Below are positions 1 through 8,654 of a stretch of DNA of 19,841 nt, piece by piece; within the stretch, counting starts at the first letter, position 1; the number at the start of each line of letters is the position of its first letter. The DNA comes from Chitinophagaceae bacterium (lineage in GTDB: Bacteria > Bacteroidota > Bacteroidia > Chitinophagales > Chitinophagaceae). The stretch lies in assembly GCA_025351145.1 (NCBI GenBank), contig JANXWM010000143.1, positions 1 through 19,841 of the forward strand, read 5' to 3'. Below the pieces are notes generated by a model, which did no database searches, had not been told where the DNA came from, and saw only the letters and a list, made by a program, of their open reading frames with translations. A program made the position numbers and the translations under genes.

Positions 1-41
1 AATTTCCTTATCCTGCAAATTACCCTTTAAAAGTACCGGCT

Positions 42-49
42 TATATTTG
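42..49 (+). promoter_or_regulatory. candidate -7 box of Bacteroidetes promoter
   Basis: TATATTTG is an exact match to the Bacteroidetes -7 consensus TAnnTTTG and ends 3 bases before the ATG at 53. No TTG/TTTG -33 element is visible at the usual distance. If this box is used, the transcript would have almost no leader. It may also be a chance match in AT-rich sequence. Confidence 0.3.
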
Positions 50-52
50 CGC

Positions 53-832
53 ATGTTTAAACAAACCTTACTTAAAGCCACCGAAGCTGCGGCGGCAGTT
101 TTAAAAGAATATTTCGACAAGGCATTTACCATAAGCAATAAATCGAGTATAAACGACCTTGTAACAGAAGTAGATTACAAAAGTGAAAAGGTGATCATTG
201 ATATTATTAAAGAGGATTTCCCCGATCATTATATTATGAGCGAAGAGGTTGGCGAACTTGCGCAGAACTCTGTTTATAAATGGATCATTGACCCAATCGA
301 CGGCACCATTAATTATGCAAATGGAATCCCGATTTGTTGTGTAAGCATTGGTTTTGAAATTGAAGGCCGCATGGAAATGGGTGCCGTTTATAACCCGTTT
401 ATGAATGAGTTTTTCTTTGCGCAGAGAGGTTTTGGCGCTACTTTAAACGATCAGATTATTCATGTAAGCAATAAAGACAATGTAGGTACCAGTTGCCTTG
501 TTACGGGTTTTCCTTATACATACTTAGACATGCCCAACGGTCCGCTGCAGGTATTTGAACGTCTGATAAGAAAAGGTATTCCGGTTCGCAGATTAGGGAG
601 TGCTGCTATTGATCTCTGCTGGGTTGCCGCCGGAAGATTTGATGGTTTTTATGAGCACAAATTGCAGGCGTGGGACAGTGCGGCAGGTTATTTAATTGTA
701 GAAGAAGCCGGAGGAAAAGTGACAGATTTAAACGGCAGCCCATACAATCCATATCAGCCGGGAATTGTGGCCACAAACGGGAAAATACATGGGGAGTTGA
801 TTGCGGTAATTAAAAATGAGATACAGTTATGA
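53..832 (+). CDS. inositol monophosphatase family protein
   Basis: This 259-residue cytoplasmic enzyme belongs to the Mg2+-dependent IMPase/SuhB/CysQ phosphatase superfamily, and its length is normal for the family. The metal-binding motifs are all visible: SEE near residues 63-65, the DPIDGT signature at about 80-85 (preceded by WII), and WDSAAG at about 207-212, followed by an EEAGG-V-TD segment. These cover the known metal and phosphate ligands, so the protein should be active. An upstream in-frame TTG at 47 would add two residues, but the ATG at 53 is the better start. The last four bases overlap the thiL start (ATGA), which suggests translational coupling. The natural substrate could be inositol phosphate, PAP or another sugar phosphate, and motifs alone do not settle it. 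Confidence 0.93.
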   Translation: MFKQTLLKATEAAAAVLKEYFDKAFTISNKSSINDLVTEVDYKSEKVIIDIIKEDFPDHYIMSEEVGELAQNSVYKWIIDPIDGTINYANGIPICCVSIGFEIEGRMEMGAVYNPFMNEFFFAQRGFGATLNDQIIHVSNKDNVGTSCLVTGFPYTYLDMPNGPLQVFERLIRKGIPVRRLGSAAIDLCWVAAGRFDGFYEHKLQAWDSAAGYLIVEEAGGKVTDLNGSPYNPYQPGIVATNGKIHGELIAVIKNEIQL

Positions 833-1860
833 GTGAGTTACGAACAGAAATTTCATCGCTCGGCGAGTTTGGTTTAATTGATCATCTCACCAAAAATTTT
901 GAGATACAAAATGCTTCCACCATTGTAAGTGTCGGAGATGATGCCGCAGTGATTGACCACTTTGGTAAACAAACCGTAATAACAACAGACCTGTTGCTGG
1001 AAGGTGTTCACTTCGATTTAATGTACACGCCTTTAAAACATCTTGGTTATAAAAGCGTAATTGTAAACCTGAGTGATATTTATGCGATGAATGCAACGCC
1101 AACGCATATCACTGTGAGCATAGGCATCAGCAACCGTTTTAGCCTGGAAGCATTGAATGAATTTTACGAAGGCATCCATATTGCCTGCGAAAAATACGGC
1201 GTTGATTTAATTGGCGGCGATACTTCCGCTGCGCAAAAAGGTTTTGTAATTTCTGTAACGGCGATTGGCGAGATTGCTCCTGATAAATATGTAAAACGCA
1301 GCACTGCAGGCAGCGGTGATTTAATTTGTGTGAGCGGTGATTTAGGGGGTGCTTTTTTAGGATTGACCCTTTTAGAAAGAGAGAAAAAAATTTGGCTCGA
1401 AAGCCCGGATGTGCAGCCAGATCTTGAAGGCGAAAAATACATTACAGGTAAATTATTAAAACCAGAAGCAAGAAAAGACATAATAGAATTTTTTGAGAAA
1501 AATAATATTACGCCAACATCTATGATGGATGTTAGTGATGGTTTAAGCAGCGAGTTATTACACATCTGTAAACAGAGTAATCTTGGTTGCAGGCTGTACG
1601 AAGAAAAAATTCCTGTTGCAGAAGACAGCAGAAATGCAGCATTCAAATTTGGCCTTGACCCTACTGCCTGCGCATTAAGCGGCGGCGAAGACTATGAACT
1701 TGTTTTTACTTTAAAACAGGAAGATTACGATAAGGTTACTTTGAACGAAGACATCAGTGTAATTGGCTATATGGCTGATATTGAAGAAGGTTGCAAATTG
1801 ATTAGTAAAGGTGGAAATTTATTCGATATTACTGCACAGGGATGGAATGCATTTCAATAA
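829..1860 (+). CDS. thiL: thiamine-monophosphate kinase
   Basis: ThiL phosphorylates thiamine monophosphate with ATP to give thiamine diphosphate, the last step of cofactor synthesis, in the cytoplasm. The 343-residue protein is full length. It shows the ThiL/PurM-superfamily motifs in order: VGDDAA at residues 35-40, TTDLLLEGVHF at 52-62, NLSDIYAMNA starting at about 80, GGDTS at 129-133, DVSDGLSSEL at about 234, and SGGEDYELVF at about 284-293. The acidic residues that bind Mg-nucleotide are kept. The ATG overlaps the stop of the upstream IMPase gene by four bases (ATGA), so the two are probably cotranscribed and coupled. No other thiamine gene is nearby. The following lipoprotein gene starts 29 bases after the stop and may belong to the same transcript. 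Confidence 0.96.
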   Translation: MSELRTEISSLGEFGLIDHLTKNFEIQNASTIVSVGDDAAVIDHFGKQTVITTDLLLEGVHFDLMYTPLKHLGYKSVIVNLSDIYAMNATPTHITVSIGISNRFSLEALNEFYEGIHIACEKYGVDLIGGDTSAAQKGFVISVTAIGEIAPDKYVKRSTAGSGDLICVSGDLGGAFLGLTLLEREKKIWLESPDVQPDLEGEKYITGKLLKPEARKDIIEFFEKNNITPTSMMDVSDGLSSELLHICKQSNLGCRLYEEKIPVAEDSRNAAFKFGLDPTACALSGGEDYELVFTLKQEDYDKVTLNEDISVIGYMADIEEGCKLISKGGNLFDITAQGWNAFQ

Positions 1861-1889
1861 GCTGCAGGTATTTACAGATTAAATAATTT

Positions 1890-3425
1890 ATGCCAAAACC
1901 CGGTGCTAATGCTAAGTTCCAATGCGTGTACATTTTTTTGTGCATGCTGTTTTTGGTTGGTTGTTCTTCTGTAAAGCAAAGTACGTATAACCCAAATACA
2001 AAACTACCGCCGGATAAACTGAAAGAAGATTTCACGCTTCTTAAAAAAATACTTGAAGCCAATCATCCAAGTCTTTACTGGTACACATCAAAAGATAGTA
2101 TTGACAGCTATTTCAGCGAATCATTCAACAGTATTAACGATTCACTTACCGAGCTCCAGTTTAAAAATAAAGTAGCCTGGTTCGTAAGTAAAATAAGGTG
2201 CGGACATACATCAGTAAGGCCATCAAAAGCTTATACGAATTATGCATCCGAACACAGGAGCAAACAGTTTCCTTTACTGATTAAAGCATGGAGCGATACA
2301 CTTGTTGTGCTCGGTAATTTAAACAGGAACGACAGTATTTTTAAAAGAGGCACACTCATTACTTCCATCGAAGGTATCGGCAACCGCACCCTGCTCGATT
2401 CAATGTTCCAGTTCATCAGCACCGATGGTTACGGAGATAATTTCAAGAACCAGGTAATCAGTTTTAATTTCCCCTTGTATTATAGTTTTGCCTTTCCGTT
2501 GAAAGATTCTTTTGCTGTAAATTATATTGATACTTTAGGTAACAGTAAATCGGCATTTATAAAAATATTCAGGCCTGTAAAAGATACTTCAAAACAAAAA
2601 AGGCCAACACCAAAAACAACGCCGCAACCTACGCGTAAAGAAATAAGGATGATGTCGCTCAAAAGTAAACGCAACCTTACATTCGATACTGCAAGCCACT
2701 TTGCCTACATGCGTTTGGCCACATTTACCGGCGGCAACCTGCGCAGCTTTTTCAAAAATAGTTTTGAAGAATTGCAGCAAAACAATACACCCAATCTTGT
2801 TATTGATCTCCGCGAAAACAGCGGCGGAAGTATTGGTGCCGCCGCAAATTTTTCACGTTATATAAAGGATAAATCTTTTCATATTGCAGATACAGCAGCA
2901 GCCGTTAGCCGCAGCCTCAGTTATGGAAAATATATTCATCCGGCATTCCTGTACAAAGCGGTAATGCGGTTTACTACACGTAAAAAAAGCGATGGTAAAT
3001 TTCACTTTACAGAGCTGGAGAACCACCAGTACAAACCGTTTCATTCGCTGCACTACAATGGCAATGTGTATGTGCTGCAGGGTGGCTATACTTTTTCAGC
3101 CGCAACCATGTTTGTGCTCAGTGTAAAAGGCCAGCAAAATGTTACGGTTGTTGGCGAAGAAACTGGCGGCGGCAACTACGGCACTTCAGCGGTTCACCTG
3201 CCCTCCATTGTGTTGCCCAACAGCAATATTCAAATTGTGTTGCCGCTGTACCGCGTAGTGCCCGATAGTACGCAAATACACAATGGCAAAGGTATTCAGC
3301 CCGATGTGCTGGTACAGCCATCTGCCGAATTTATCCGCAAAGCTGTAGATCATAAGATAGAAGTTATTAAAGAACTCATCAAACAAAAAGAGCAGCGCGG
3401 CAATACAAAACACAAAGAAAATTGA
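1890..3425 (+). CDS. S41 family peptidase, lipoprotein
   Basis: This is a 511-residue C-terminal-processing-type (S41) protease, probably anchored as a lipoprotein. Residues 12-25 form a hydrophobic signal ending in the lipobox LVGC (Cys25). Residues 35-120 match the usual helical N-terminal part of Bacteroidetes S41 proteins (EANHPSLYWYTS, IRCGHTSVRPS). The catalytic domain follows with NLVIDLRENSGGS at about 303-315, the serine segment GGYTFSAAT (candidate nucleophile Ser403), and VVGEETGGGNYG, then a GKGIQPDV tail. The lysine of the CtpA Ser/Lys dyad, expected after the GE-T-G stretch, is not obvious: the segment reads ETGGGNYG. It may therefore use a tricorn-like or variant catalytic set. 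The gene lies 29 bases downstream of thiL. A repeat arm begins two bases after its stop codon. Confidence 0.88.
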   Translation: MPKPGANAKFQCVYIFLCMLFLVGCSSVKQSTYNPNTKLPPDKLKEDFTLLKKILEANHPSLYWYTSKDSIDSYFSESFNSINDSLTELQFKNKVAWFVSKIRCGHTSVRPSKAYTNYASEHRSKQFPLLIKAWSDTLVVLGNLNRNDSIFKRGTLITSIEGIGNRTLLDSMFQFISTDGYGDNFKNQVISFNFPLYYSFAFPLKDSFAVNYIDTLGNSKSAFIKIFRPVKDTSKQKRPTPKTTPQPTRKEIRMMSLKSKRNLTFDTASHFAYMRLATFTGGNLRSFFKNSFEELQQNNTPNLVIDLRENSGGSIGAAANFSRYIKDKSFHIADTAAAVSRSLSYGKYIHPAFLYKAVMRFTTRKKSDGKFHFTELENHQYKPFHSLHYNGNVYVLQGGYTFSAATMFVLSVKGQQNVTVVGEETGGGNYGTSAVHLPSIVLPNSNIQIVLPLYRVVPDSTQIHNGKGIQPDVLVQPSAEFIRKAVDHKIEVIKELIKQKEQRGNTKHKEN

Positions 3426-3426
3426 T

Positions 3427-3500
3427 GAGCCTAACTGCAGTTATTAATTGAGCTTCTCTTGCGTCGCACTCTTGTACGTTGAGAACTTTATTGAGCTTTT
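3427..3500 (+). repeat. left arm A of the TTGCGTCGCAC repeat family (no close partner)
   Basis: The core TTGCGTCGCACTCTTGTAC lies at 3459-3477 with no mismatch. The preceding ~32 bases (GAGCCTAACTGCAG... to CTTCTC) align with the reverse complement of the outer half of the right arm at 15120-15150. The bases after the core share ATTGAGCTTTT with the left arm at 14979. The arm starts directly after the S41 stop codon. No matching right arm follows within 300 bases; the next one is at 8655, beyond the helicase gene. The rest of the 3426-3763 gap holds a degenerate palindromic repeat (3523-3621) and ~140 bases in which no further structure was seen. Confidence 0.85.
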
Positions 3501-3522
3501 ACCGAAGCGAAGATCACCGCAT

Positions 3523-3621
3523 CGTTCGTCTTTGCTAGGTCTCCGAAGCAATCTGTGGACTGCATTACAGCCTTTTTGAATAAGTTAGAACAGACTGCTT
3601 TGTTCCTCGCAGTGATGTACG
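3523..3621. repeat. degenerate CATTGCGAGG-type palindromic repeat
   Basis: The left half (3523-3556) and the reverse complement of the right half (3588-3621) align as CGTnCnTCnnTGCnAGG...AAGCAnTCTGT, with GAAGCAATCTGT against ACAGACTGCTTTG in the second half. The ~35-base centre is not palindromic. This matches the pattern of the better preserved inner repeat at 12146-12256 and a widespread class of bacterial intergenic repeats that read CGTCATTGCGAGG...GAAGCAATC. It sits just inside left arm A, in the same relative position as the inner repeat at 12146. Confidence 0.65.
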
Positions 3622-3763
3622 AAATAAAAACTGCTGCCAAGATTCGTGTCTCCACGCACCGGAGCATCCTTCATTTCATTTTGCGGATACGAACCCAGGG
3701 CAAAGAGCTAAATTTTCCAACACCCAATTAAATCCATATCTTGATTGTTATTATTTTACAAAG

Positions 3764-6700
3764 ATGGATAGCATAGAAAAACAAAAAAAATTTTTTGAGA
3801 AACTCACTGTAGACAGAGCAGAAAGTGCAAACATGCTTGAAAAGCCATCTTTGAGAGGTGTTAAGCATAGTGTGGTTGACAAGTATTCAGACCAAGCACA
3901 TTTCATTTATGAGTTGCTTCAAAACGCTGATGATGCTCAAGCGACAAAATCAAAATTCATTCTTACAAATGAAGGCTTAACTTTTATTCATAACGGAACA
4001 ATTGGTTTTACTGTTTCCAATCCTGAAACAGAAGACCAAGACGGGGAAGAAAAAAATTTAGGACACATCAACGCAATTACTTCAATCGGTAACACAACAA
4101 AGGACAAAGCAAAAATTGGAAAGTTTGGAGTTGGCTTCAAAGCTATTTTTCAATACTCAAACACGCCACACATTTACGACCCGAACTTTAGTTTCAGGAT
4201 TGAACGATTTATTGTTCCGCAGCAAATAGAACAAGACCACAGTCAACGACAGGAAAAAGAAACTCTATTTTATTTTCCTTTTGACGTACCAAAAAAATCA
4301 AAGGAGGAAGCATCAAATGACATACTTCAAAAATTAAAATCGCTTGTTCATCCAGTTTTATTTCTAAACAACCTCAAAGAGGTTGTTTGGGAAACGCCAA
4401 GTGAAAACGGGAAATATACTAAGACAGTTAAAGACCAAAAACAAAGTGATGAAACACTTTGTCAACTGATAAGTTTAGCTGATGGAAGCGATAAAAAAAA
4501 GTTGTGGCTTTTCACAAGAGAATTAGAAGAAGGTTCTCATAAATATTCAATTGGTTTTTTTCTTGACAAGAATAACAAACTTGATACTTCAAAAAATTTT
4601 ACAGCATTTTGTTTTTTCCCAACTAAAGAAACAACAAACTTAAAGTTCATCATTCAAGCCCCGTTCCTGCTCACAGATAGCAGAGAAGGAATTAAAGCAG
4701 GTAATAGTTGGAATGATAAACTTGTAAATAAACTTTCAGTGTTAGCAGCTGAAAGTTTACCAATGCTAAAAGAGATTGGAATTGAGAAAGAAAGTTTTTT
4801 GATTGATGATAACATTGTAAACCTTATTCCGTACAAACAAAATGACTTTACAAGTTTAACCGACAGAAATAGAATTTCTTTTCTCCCATTCTATTCAGCA
4901 ATTAAAGGAAAAATGCAAAGTGAAACTTTGCTTCCTGCAAAGCATAATAAATACTCTTCAAAAAAATTATCCTATTGGGCATCTGACACAGAACTAACAG
5001 AGTTGTTTACGGACAAACAAATTGGCGAATTGATGGGAAAGGAAAATACAAAGTGGGTGTTCAGTTCATTCGGCCGAAAACAAATTGCCCAAACAAATCC
5101 TGACTTACTAAGCTATATTGATGGTGGTGATGACCGTCAGGGTATTCCATCTAATCTAATCATAACCAATCTCGACCCAGAAAAAATATTTAGGCGAATT
5201 ACTACAGTGTTTATAGAACGACAATCTATTCAATGGTTAAAAACATTTTATAAATATTTATTGGATAAAAGAAATTTGTGGGAAACCCCAAAAAGCATTC
5301 TCAGGAGTAAACCTATTTTTTTAAACTTAGAGAAGAAGGCAATTTCAGCCTTTGATACAGAAACGGGGAAGATCCTTTCATTATTTTTTCCAACGGATAT
5401 GGAACTTAGTTATCAAACAATATACCCTGATTTCCTTACTCACAAGGAATCCAAATTGTTTTTTGAAGCATTTGGCATTGATAAGCCCAAACTAAAAGAT
5501 GAGATATACCACAATATTTTCCCTTTATATGAGAACAACGATAAACGAATTGATACAATCCCTCATTTTAAACTATTCCTTCAATATTTCAAGGAGTGCA
5601 GTAATGTTGAAATAGAGAGTTATTTGAATAAATTAAGAGGATTTACTTTTGTTTTATTTCAAAAAAATGGAAAATCATTTAGAGAAATACCATCTAAACT
5701 ATATTTTCCAAGTGATGATTTACTTTCTTTTTTTGATTATAGGACAGATACGCCTTTTGTAAATGTAAACCGCTATTTAGAAGTTTTGGGTGAGGACAAG
5801 ATGGATGAATTGAAAACATTTCTAATAAGACTTGGGGTAAATGAATTACCAATTATATGTATTGTGGATAAAGAAATTTCCTATGAAAATAAGACTAAAT
5901 TTAATTTGCCTACAAAATATCCAACTCGTCATATTCATTTTCAGGATAAATATATTGATGGTAGCAAAGAAGTAATCTCTTCAATTACTATTGAGAAATC
6001 AAAACTATATTGGAAGCTAATCTGCTGTAGGCTAAGAGGTTTAAATTCTTTGCAGGTTAGAAATTTAATACAGGGGAGTCATAAATATTTTCATTACATT
6101 GAGAAAAGCGAACATTTCATCTCGACGGAATACATTCGTTTAACTACTTCAAACTGGCTTTTTACAAAGTCGGGTTCTGTTAGTTCGCCTATAAAAATTT
6201 CAGTGACAGATTTAGCAGATTTCTATGATATTGAAAGTGACGAGGCGAAATCATTTATTCATTTTTTAGGGATTAAGAATCTTGATGTAAACCTTAAACT
6301 TTCAGAGGAGCAAAGAAGAATTTATGAGTTAGGTAAAATTGCTGGAGAAAATAATTTAACGCCAGAAAATTTAAGGCAGCTTATTGAACAAGATCGTAAA
6401 AGACAAAATGACCGACACGAAGAAACTTTAAAAGATAACATCGAAAATGAAGAAACAGCAATAGATAAAACGTTAAAGAAAATCAAAGAGAAGTTTAAGC
6501 AACCCGAAGTAGCAGCAACCGAAACAACAAAAGCAAACGAGGAGGTCGACGAAAAAGAAGAAGATGATTTTACAAAGGCAACAGTTGATTTTGATAAACG
6601 CAGAGAACGACTAACAGAAAAAGTAAAAGCCGAAATTGAACAGTTAACCAGAATTCAAGAGTTGACAGAAGCAGCGCATAACGCAGAGAAATATAGTTTC

Positions 6701-8563
6701 CTTTGGTTCAAATCATTGTTGGAGTTAGAGTATTTGAACAGCTCGGAAAACAACAGTAAAGGAAAAGAAATTTCAATTCAGTTTACAAAAGTTGAAAAGG
6801 AATTTGGAACAGACCGAACATTTATTTTGAAACACCCCAACCGATACATTCCACAAACCATTGAAGATATTGGCGATTTGACAGTGCGATTGTATTATGG
6901 TAAAGACAGCCGTTCAGTTTCAGTTGAGGTAGTGAATGTGAAAGAATATACTTTAAGAGCCAAACTGAACAATTCAGCAGACATTTCAGATATTGATTTA
7001 AGTACCATTCATAAAGCCGTCATTGACATAAAAAATCCAGTTTTCATTCTTGACGAGTTGCGTAAAAATTTTAGCCGTTTGCCTTTTGAGGATTCATTCA
7101 ACATGCAAAGGAACTTGACTGAAAATATTGAGTTTGTTTTTGGACCGCCAGGAACAGGTAAGACAACTTACCTTGCAAACAATGTTTTAATTCCATTAAT
7201 GCAACAAGAGGAAAATTTAAAAATTCTTGTTCTCACTCCTACTAACAAAGCCGCTGATGTTTTGGTAAATAGAATTACCGAGACAATGAAAGATGATGAA
7301 AGTTATTACAGTTGGCTTGTTCGTTTCGGTTTAACAGGAGATGCAGCGATTGAGCAAAGCCCAATCTTTTGCGACAAAACTTTTGACATCAGAACGAAGC
7401 AAAGAAATGTAACTGTTACAACCATTGCAAGATTTCCGTACGATTACTTTCAACCAGACCGCTTAGATCATCGTTTGCATTTAAGAGAAATGCAGTGGGA
7501 CTATATTATAATTGATGAAGCATCAATGATTCCGTTGGTGAATATAATTTTTCCTTTGTATTACAAGACAGATTCAAAATTCATAGTTGCAGGAGACCCA
7601 TTCCAAATTCAACCAATTACATCTGTTGCCGAATGGAAAGACGAAAATATTTATACGCTTGTCGGGCTAAATAATTTTAAAACTCCAAAAACAATTCCAC
7701 ATAATTATAAAGTTGTCAATCTTCCAAAACAATATAGAAGTATCCCTTCAATCGGGACTTTGTTTAGTCATTTTACTTATGATGGAATATTAGAGAACCA
7801 CAGAGTAGAATCTTCACAAAGACCTTTGAAAATTGATGGGCTGATAATAAAAGACATTAATATTGTGAAATTTCCTGTTTCGCCGTTTGATAGTATCTAT
7901 AGAGCAAAGAAATTGAATCAGAGTTCTAATTATCATATCTATTCTGCAATATTCACTTACGAGTTTGCCAAATACATTTCAACGCAGATAAATAAAAACC
8001 ACAACGAGCATTACAAGATTGGAATTATTTGTCCTTACAGGGCACAAGCATCTTTAATTGAAAAACTATTTGCTTCAAGTCCGTTTGACAGCACAAACAC
8101 TGAAATTCAAGTTGGAACTATTCATGGCTTTCAAGGTGATGAATGTGATATTATCATTTCACTTTTCAATCCACCCTCTTATATTTCAGAATCACCCGAA
8201 ATGTTTTTGAATAAACAAAATATTCTCAATGTTTCTATCAGCAGAGCAAGAGATTATCTTTTTGTATTAATGCCAGACGACAGAACAGAAAATATTTTCA
8301 ACTTGAAAAAGATTCAGCGAATTGTAAATCTGATAAACGAAAAAGCGAAAGACAATTCAACGCAGTTTCATTCCAGCGACATTGAGAAAGTAATGTTCAA
8401 GAACAAAGACTTCATTGAGCAAAACTCTTTCTCGACGACCCATCAATCTGTTAATGTTTATTCTGAGGCAGAAATGCTTTATGAAATTCGTTGTGAGGAA
8501 ACAGCAATTGACATTCAAGTAAGCAGACAAAAAGCCTTTCAGTCGCCAGCGTCCAGCTGGTGA
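3764..8563 (+). CDS. GHKL ATPase-SF1 helicase fusion protein, putative defence
   Basis: This single 1599-residue protein joins two ATPase modules. The N-terminal part is a GHKL/sacsin-type fold: ELLQNADDA at 50-58 (N-box Glu50, Asn54) and GKFGVGFK at 119-126, as in Hsp90, MutL and NO VEIN-like proteins. Residues ~400-845 match nothing I recognise. Residues ~846-965 are charged, Lys/Glu rich and probably coiled coil. The C-terminal part is a UPF1/COG1112-like superfamily 1 helicase: Walker A GPPGTGKTT at about 1127-1135, LTPTNKAA, IIIDEAS at about 1248-1254, GDPFQIQP at about 1277, QYRS, GTIHGFQGDE at 1451-1460 and VSISRARD at 1490-1497. All motifs for nucleotide binding and hydrolysis look intact in both modules. 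No nuclease domain was recognised. The last ~10 residues (ending SPASSW) look unlike family sequence, so the C-terminus may be remodelled. Repeat arms flank the gene, and its base and codon use differ from its neighbours. An antiphage or anti-plasmid role is inferred from architecture and context only. Confidence 0.9.
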   Translation: MDSIEKQKKFFEKLTVDRAESANMLEKPSLRGVKHSVVDKYSDQAHFIYELLQNADDAQATKSKFILTNEGLTFIHNGTIGFTVSNPETEDQDGEEKNLGHINAITSIGNTTKDKAKIGKFGVGFKAIFQYSNTPHIYDPNFSFRIERFIVPQQIEQDHSQRQEKETLFYFPFDVPKKSKEEASNDILQKLKSLVHPVLFLNNLKEVVWETPSENGKYTKTVKDQKQSDETLCQLISLADGSDKKKLWLFTRELEEGSHKYSIGFFLDKNNKLDTSKNFTAFCFFPTKETTNLKFIIQAPFLLTDSREGIKAGNSWNDKLVNKLSVLAAESLPMLKEIGIEKESFLIDDNIVNLIPYKQNDFTSLTDRNRISFLPFYSAIKGKMQSETLLPAKHNKYSSKKLSYWASDTELTELFTDKQIGELMGKENTKWVFSSFGRKQIAQTNPDLLSYIDGGDDRQGIPSNLIITNLDPEKIFRRITTVFIERQSIQWLKTFYKYLLDKRNLWETPKSILRSKPIFLNLEKKAISAFDTETGKILSLFFPTDMELSYQTIYPDFLTHKESKLFFEAFGIDKPKLKDEIYHNIFPLYENNDKRIDTIPHFKLFLQYFKECSNVEIESYLNKLRGFTFVLFQKNGKSFREIPSKLYFPSDDLLSFFDYRTDTPFVNVNRYLEVLGEDKMDELKTFLIRLGVNELPIICIVDKEISYENKTKFNLPTKYPTRHIHFQDKYIDGSKEVISSITIEKSKLYWKLICCRLRGLNSLQVRNLIQGSHKYFHYIEKSEHFISTEYIRLTTSNWLFTKSGSVSSPIKISVTDLADFYDIESDEAKSFIHFLGIKNLDVNLKLSEEQRRIYELGKIAGENNLTPENLRQLIEQDRKRQNDRHEETLKDNIENEETAIDKTLKKIKEKFKQPEVAATETTKANEEVDEKEEDDFTKATVDFDKRRERLTEKVKAEIEQLTRIQELTEAAHNAEKYSFLWFKSLLELEYLNSSENNSKGKEISIQFTKVEKEFGTDRTFILKHPNRYIPQTIEDIGDLTVRLYYGKDSRSVSVEVVNVKEYTLRAKLNNSADISDIDLSTIHKAVIDIKNPVFILDELRKNFSRLPFEDSFNMQRNLTENIEFVFGPPGTGKTTYLANNVLIPLMQQEENLKILVLTPTNKAADVLVNRITETMKDDESYYSWLVRFGLTGDAAIEQSPIFCDKTFDIRTKQRNVTVTTIARFPYDYFQPDRLDHRLHLREMQWDYIIIDEASMIPLVNIIFPLYYKTDSKFIVAGDPFQIQPITSVAEWKDENIYTLVGLNNFKTPKTIPHNYKVVNLPKQYRSIPSIGTLFSHFTYDGILENHRVESSQRPLKIDGLIIKDINIVKFPVSPFDSIYRAKKLNQSSNYHIYSAIFTYEFAKYISTQINKNHNEHYKIGIICPYRAQASLIEKLFASSPFDSTNTEIQVGTIHGFQGDECDIIISLFNPPSYISESPEMFLNKQNILNVSISRARDYLFVLMPDDRTENIFNLKKIQRIVNLINEKAKDNSTQFHSSDIEKVMFKNKDFIEQNSFSTTHQSVNVYSEAEMLYEIRCEETAIDIQVSRQKAFQSPASSW

Positions 8564-8573
8564 CAACTATTTT

Positions 8574-8592
8574 CAAGCCTCCGGCTTGTTTA
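8574..8592 (+). terminator. short hairpin after the helicase gene
   Basis: CAAGCC-TCC-GGCTTG forms a perfect 6-bp stem with a 3-base loop, 10 bases after the helicase stop codon, followed by TTTA. The stem is short and the T-run weak, so it is a plausible but modest intrinsic terminator. The gap 8564-8916 also holds split repeat arm B and, from 8741 on, AT-rich sequence leading to the higB start. Confidence 0.45.
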
Positions 8593-8654
8593 TCAACCAC
8601 CAACTTTTGGACTTACTTAATTATAAACAACTGCGCTTGTTGCCGCCATAAATT

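Noticed and set aside
1164..1646. 160-codon minus-strand frame inside thiL, and similar long frames opposite RSH and GH106
   Set aside because: They lie antisense to well-supported genes, lack domains, and are explained by codon structure of the true gene.
3660..3720. Decayed right arm for left arm A (GGATACGAACCCAGGG)
   Set aside because: Resemblance to TCCGAACGTAC is limited to a few bases and the core is absent.
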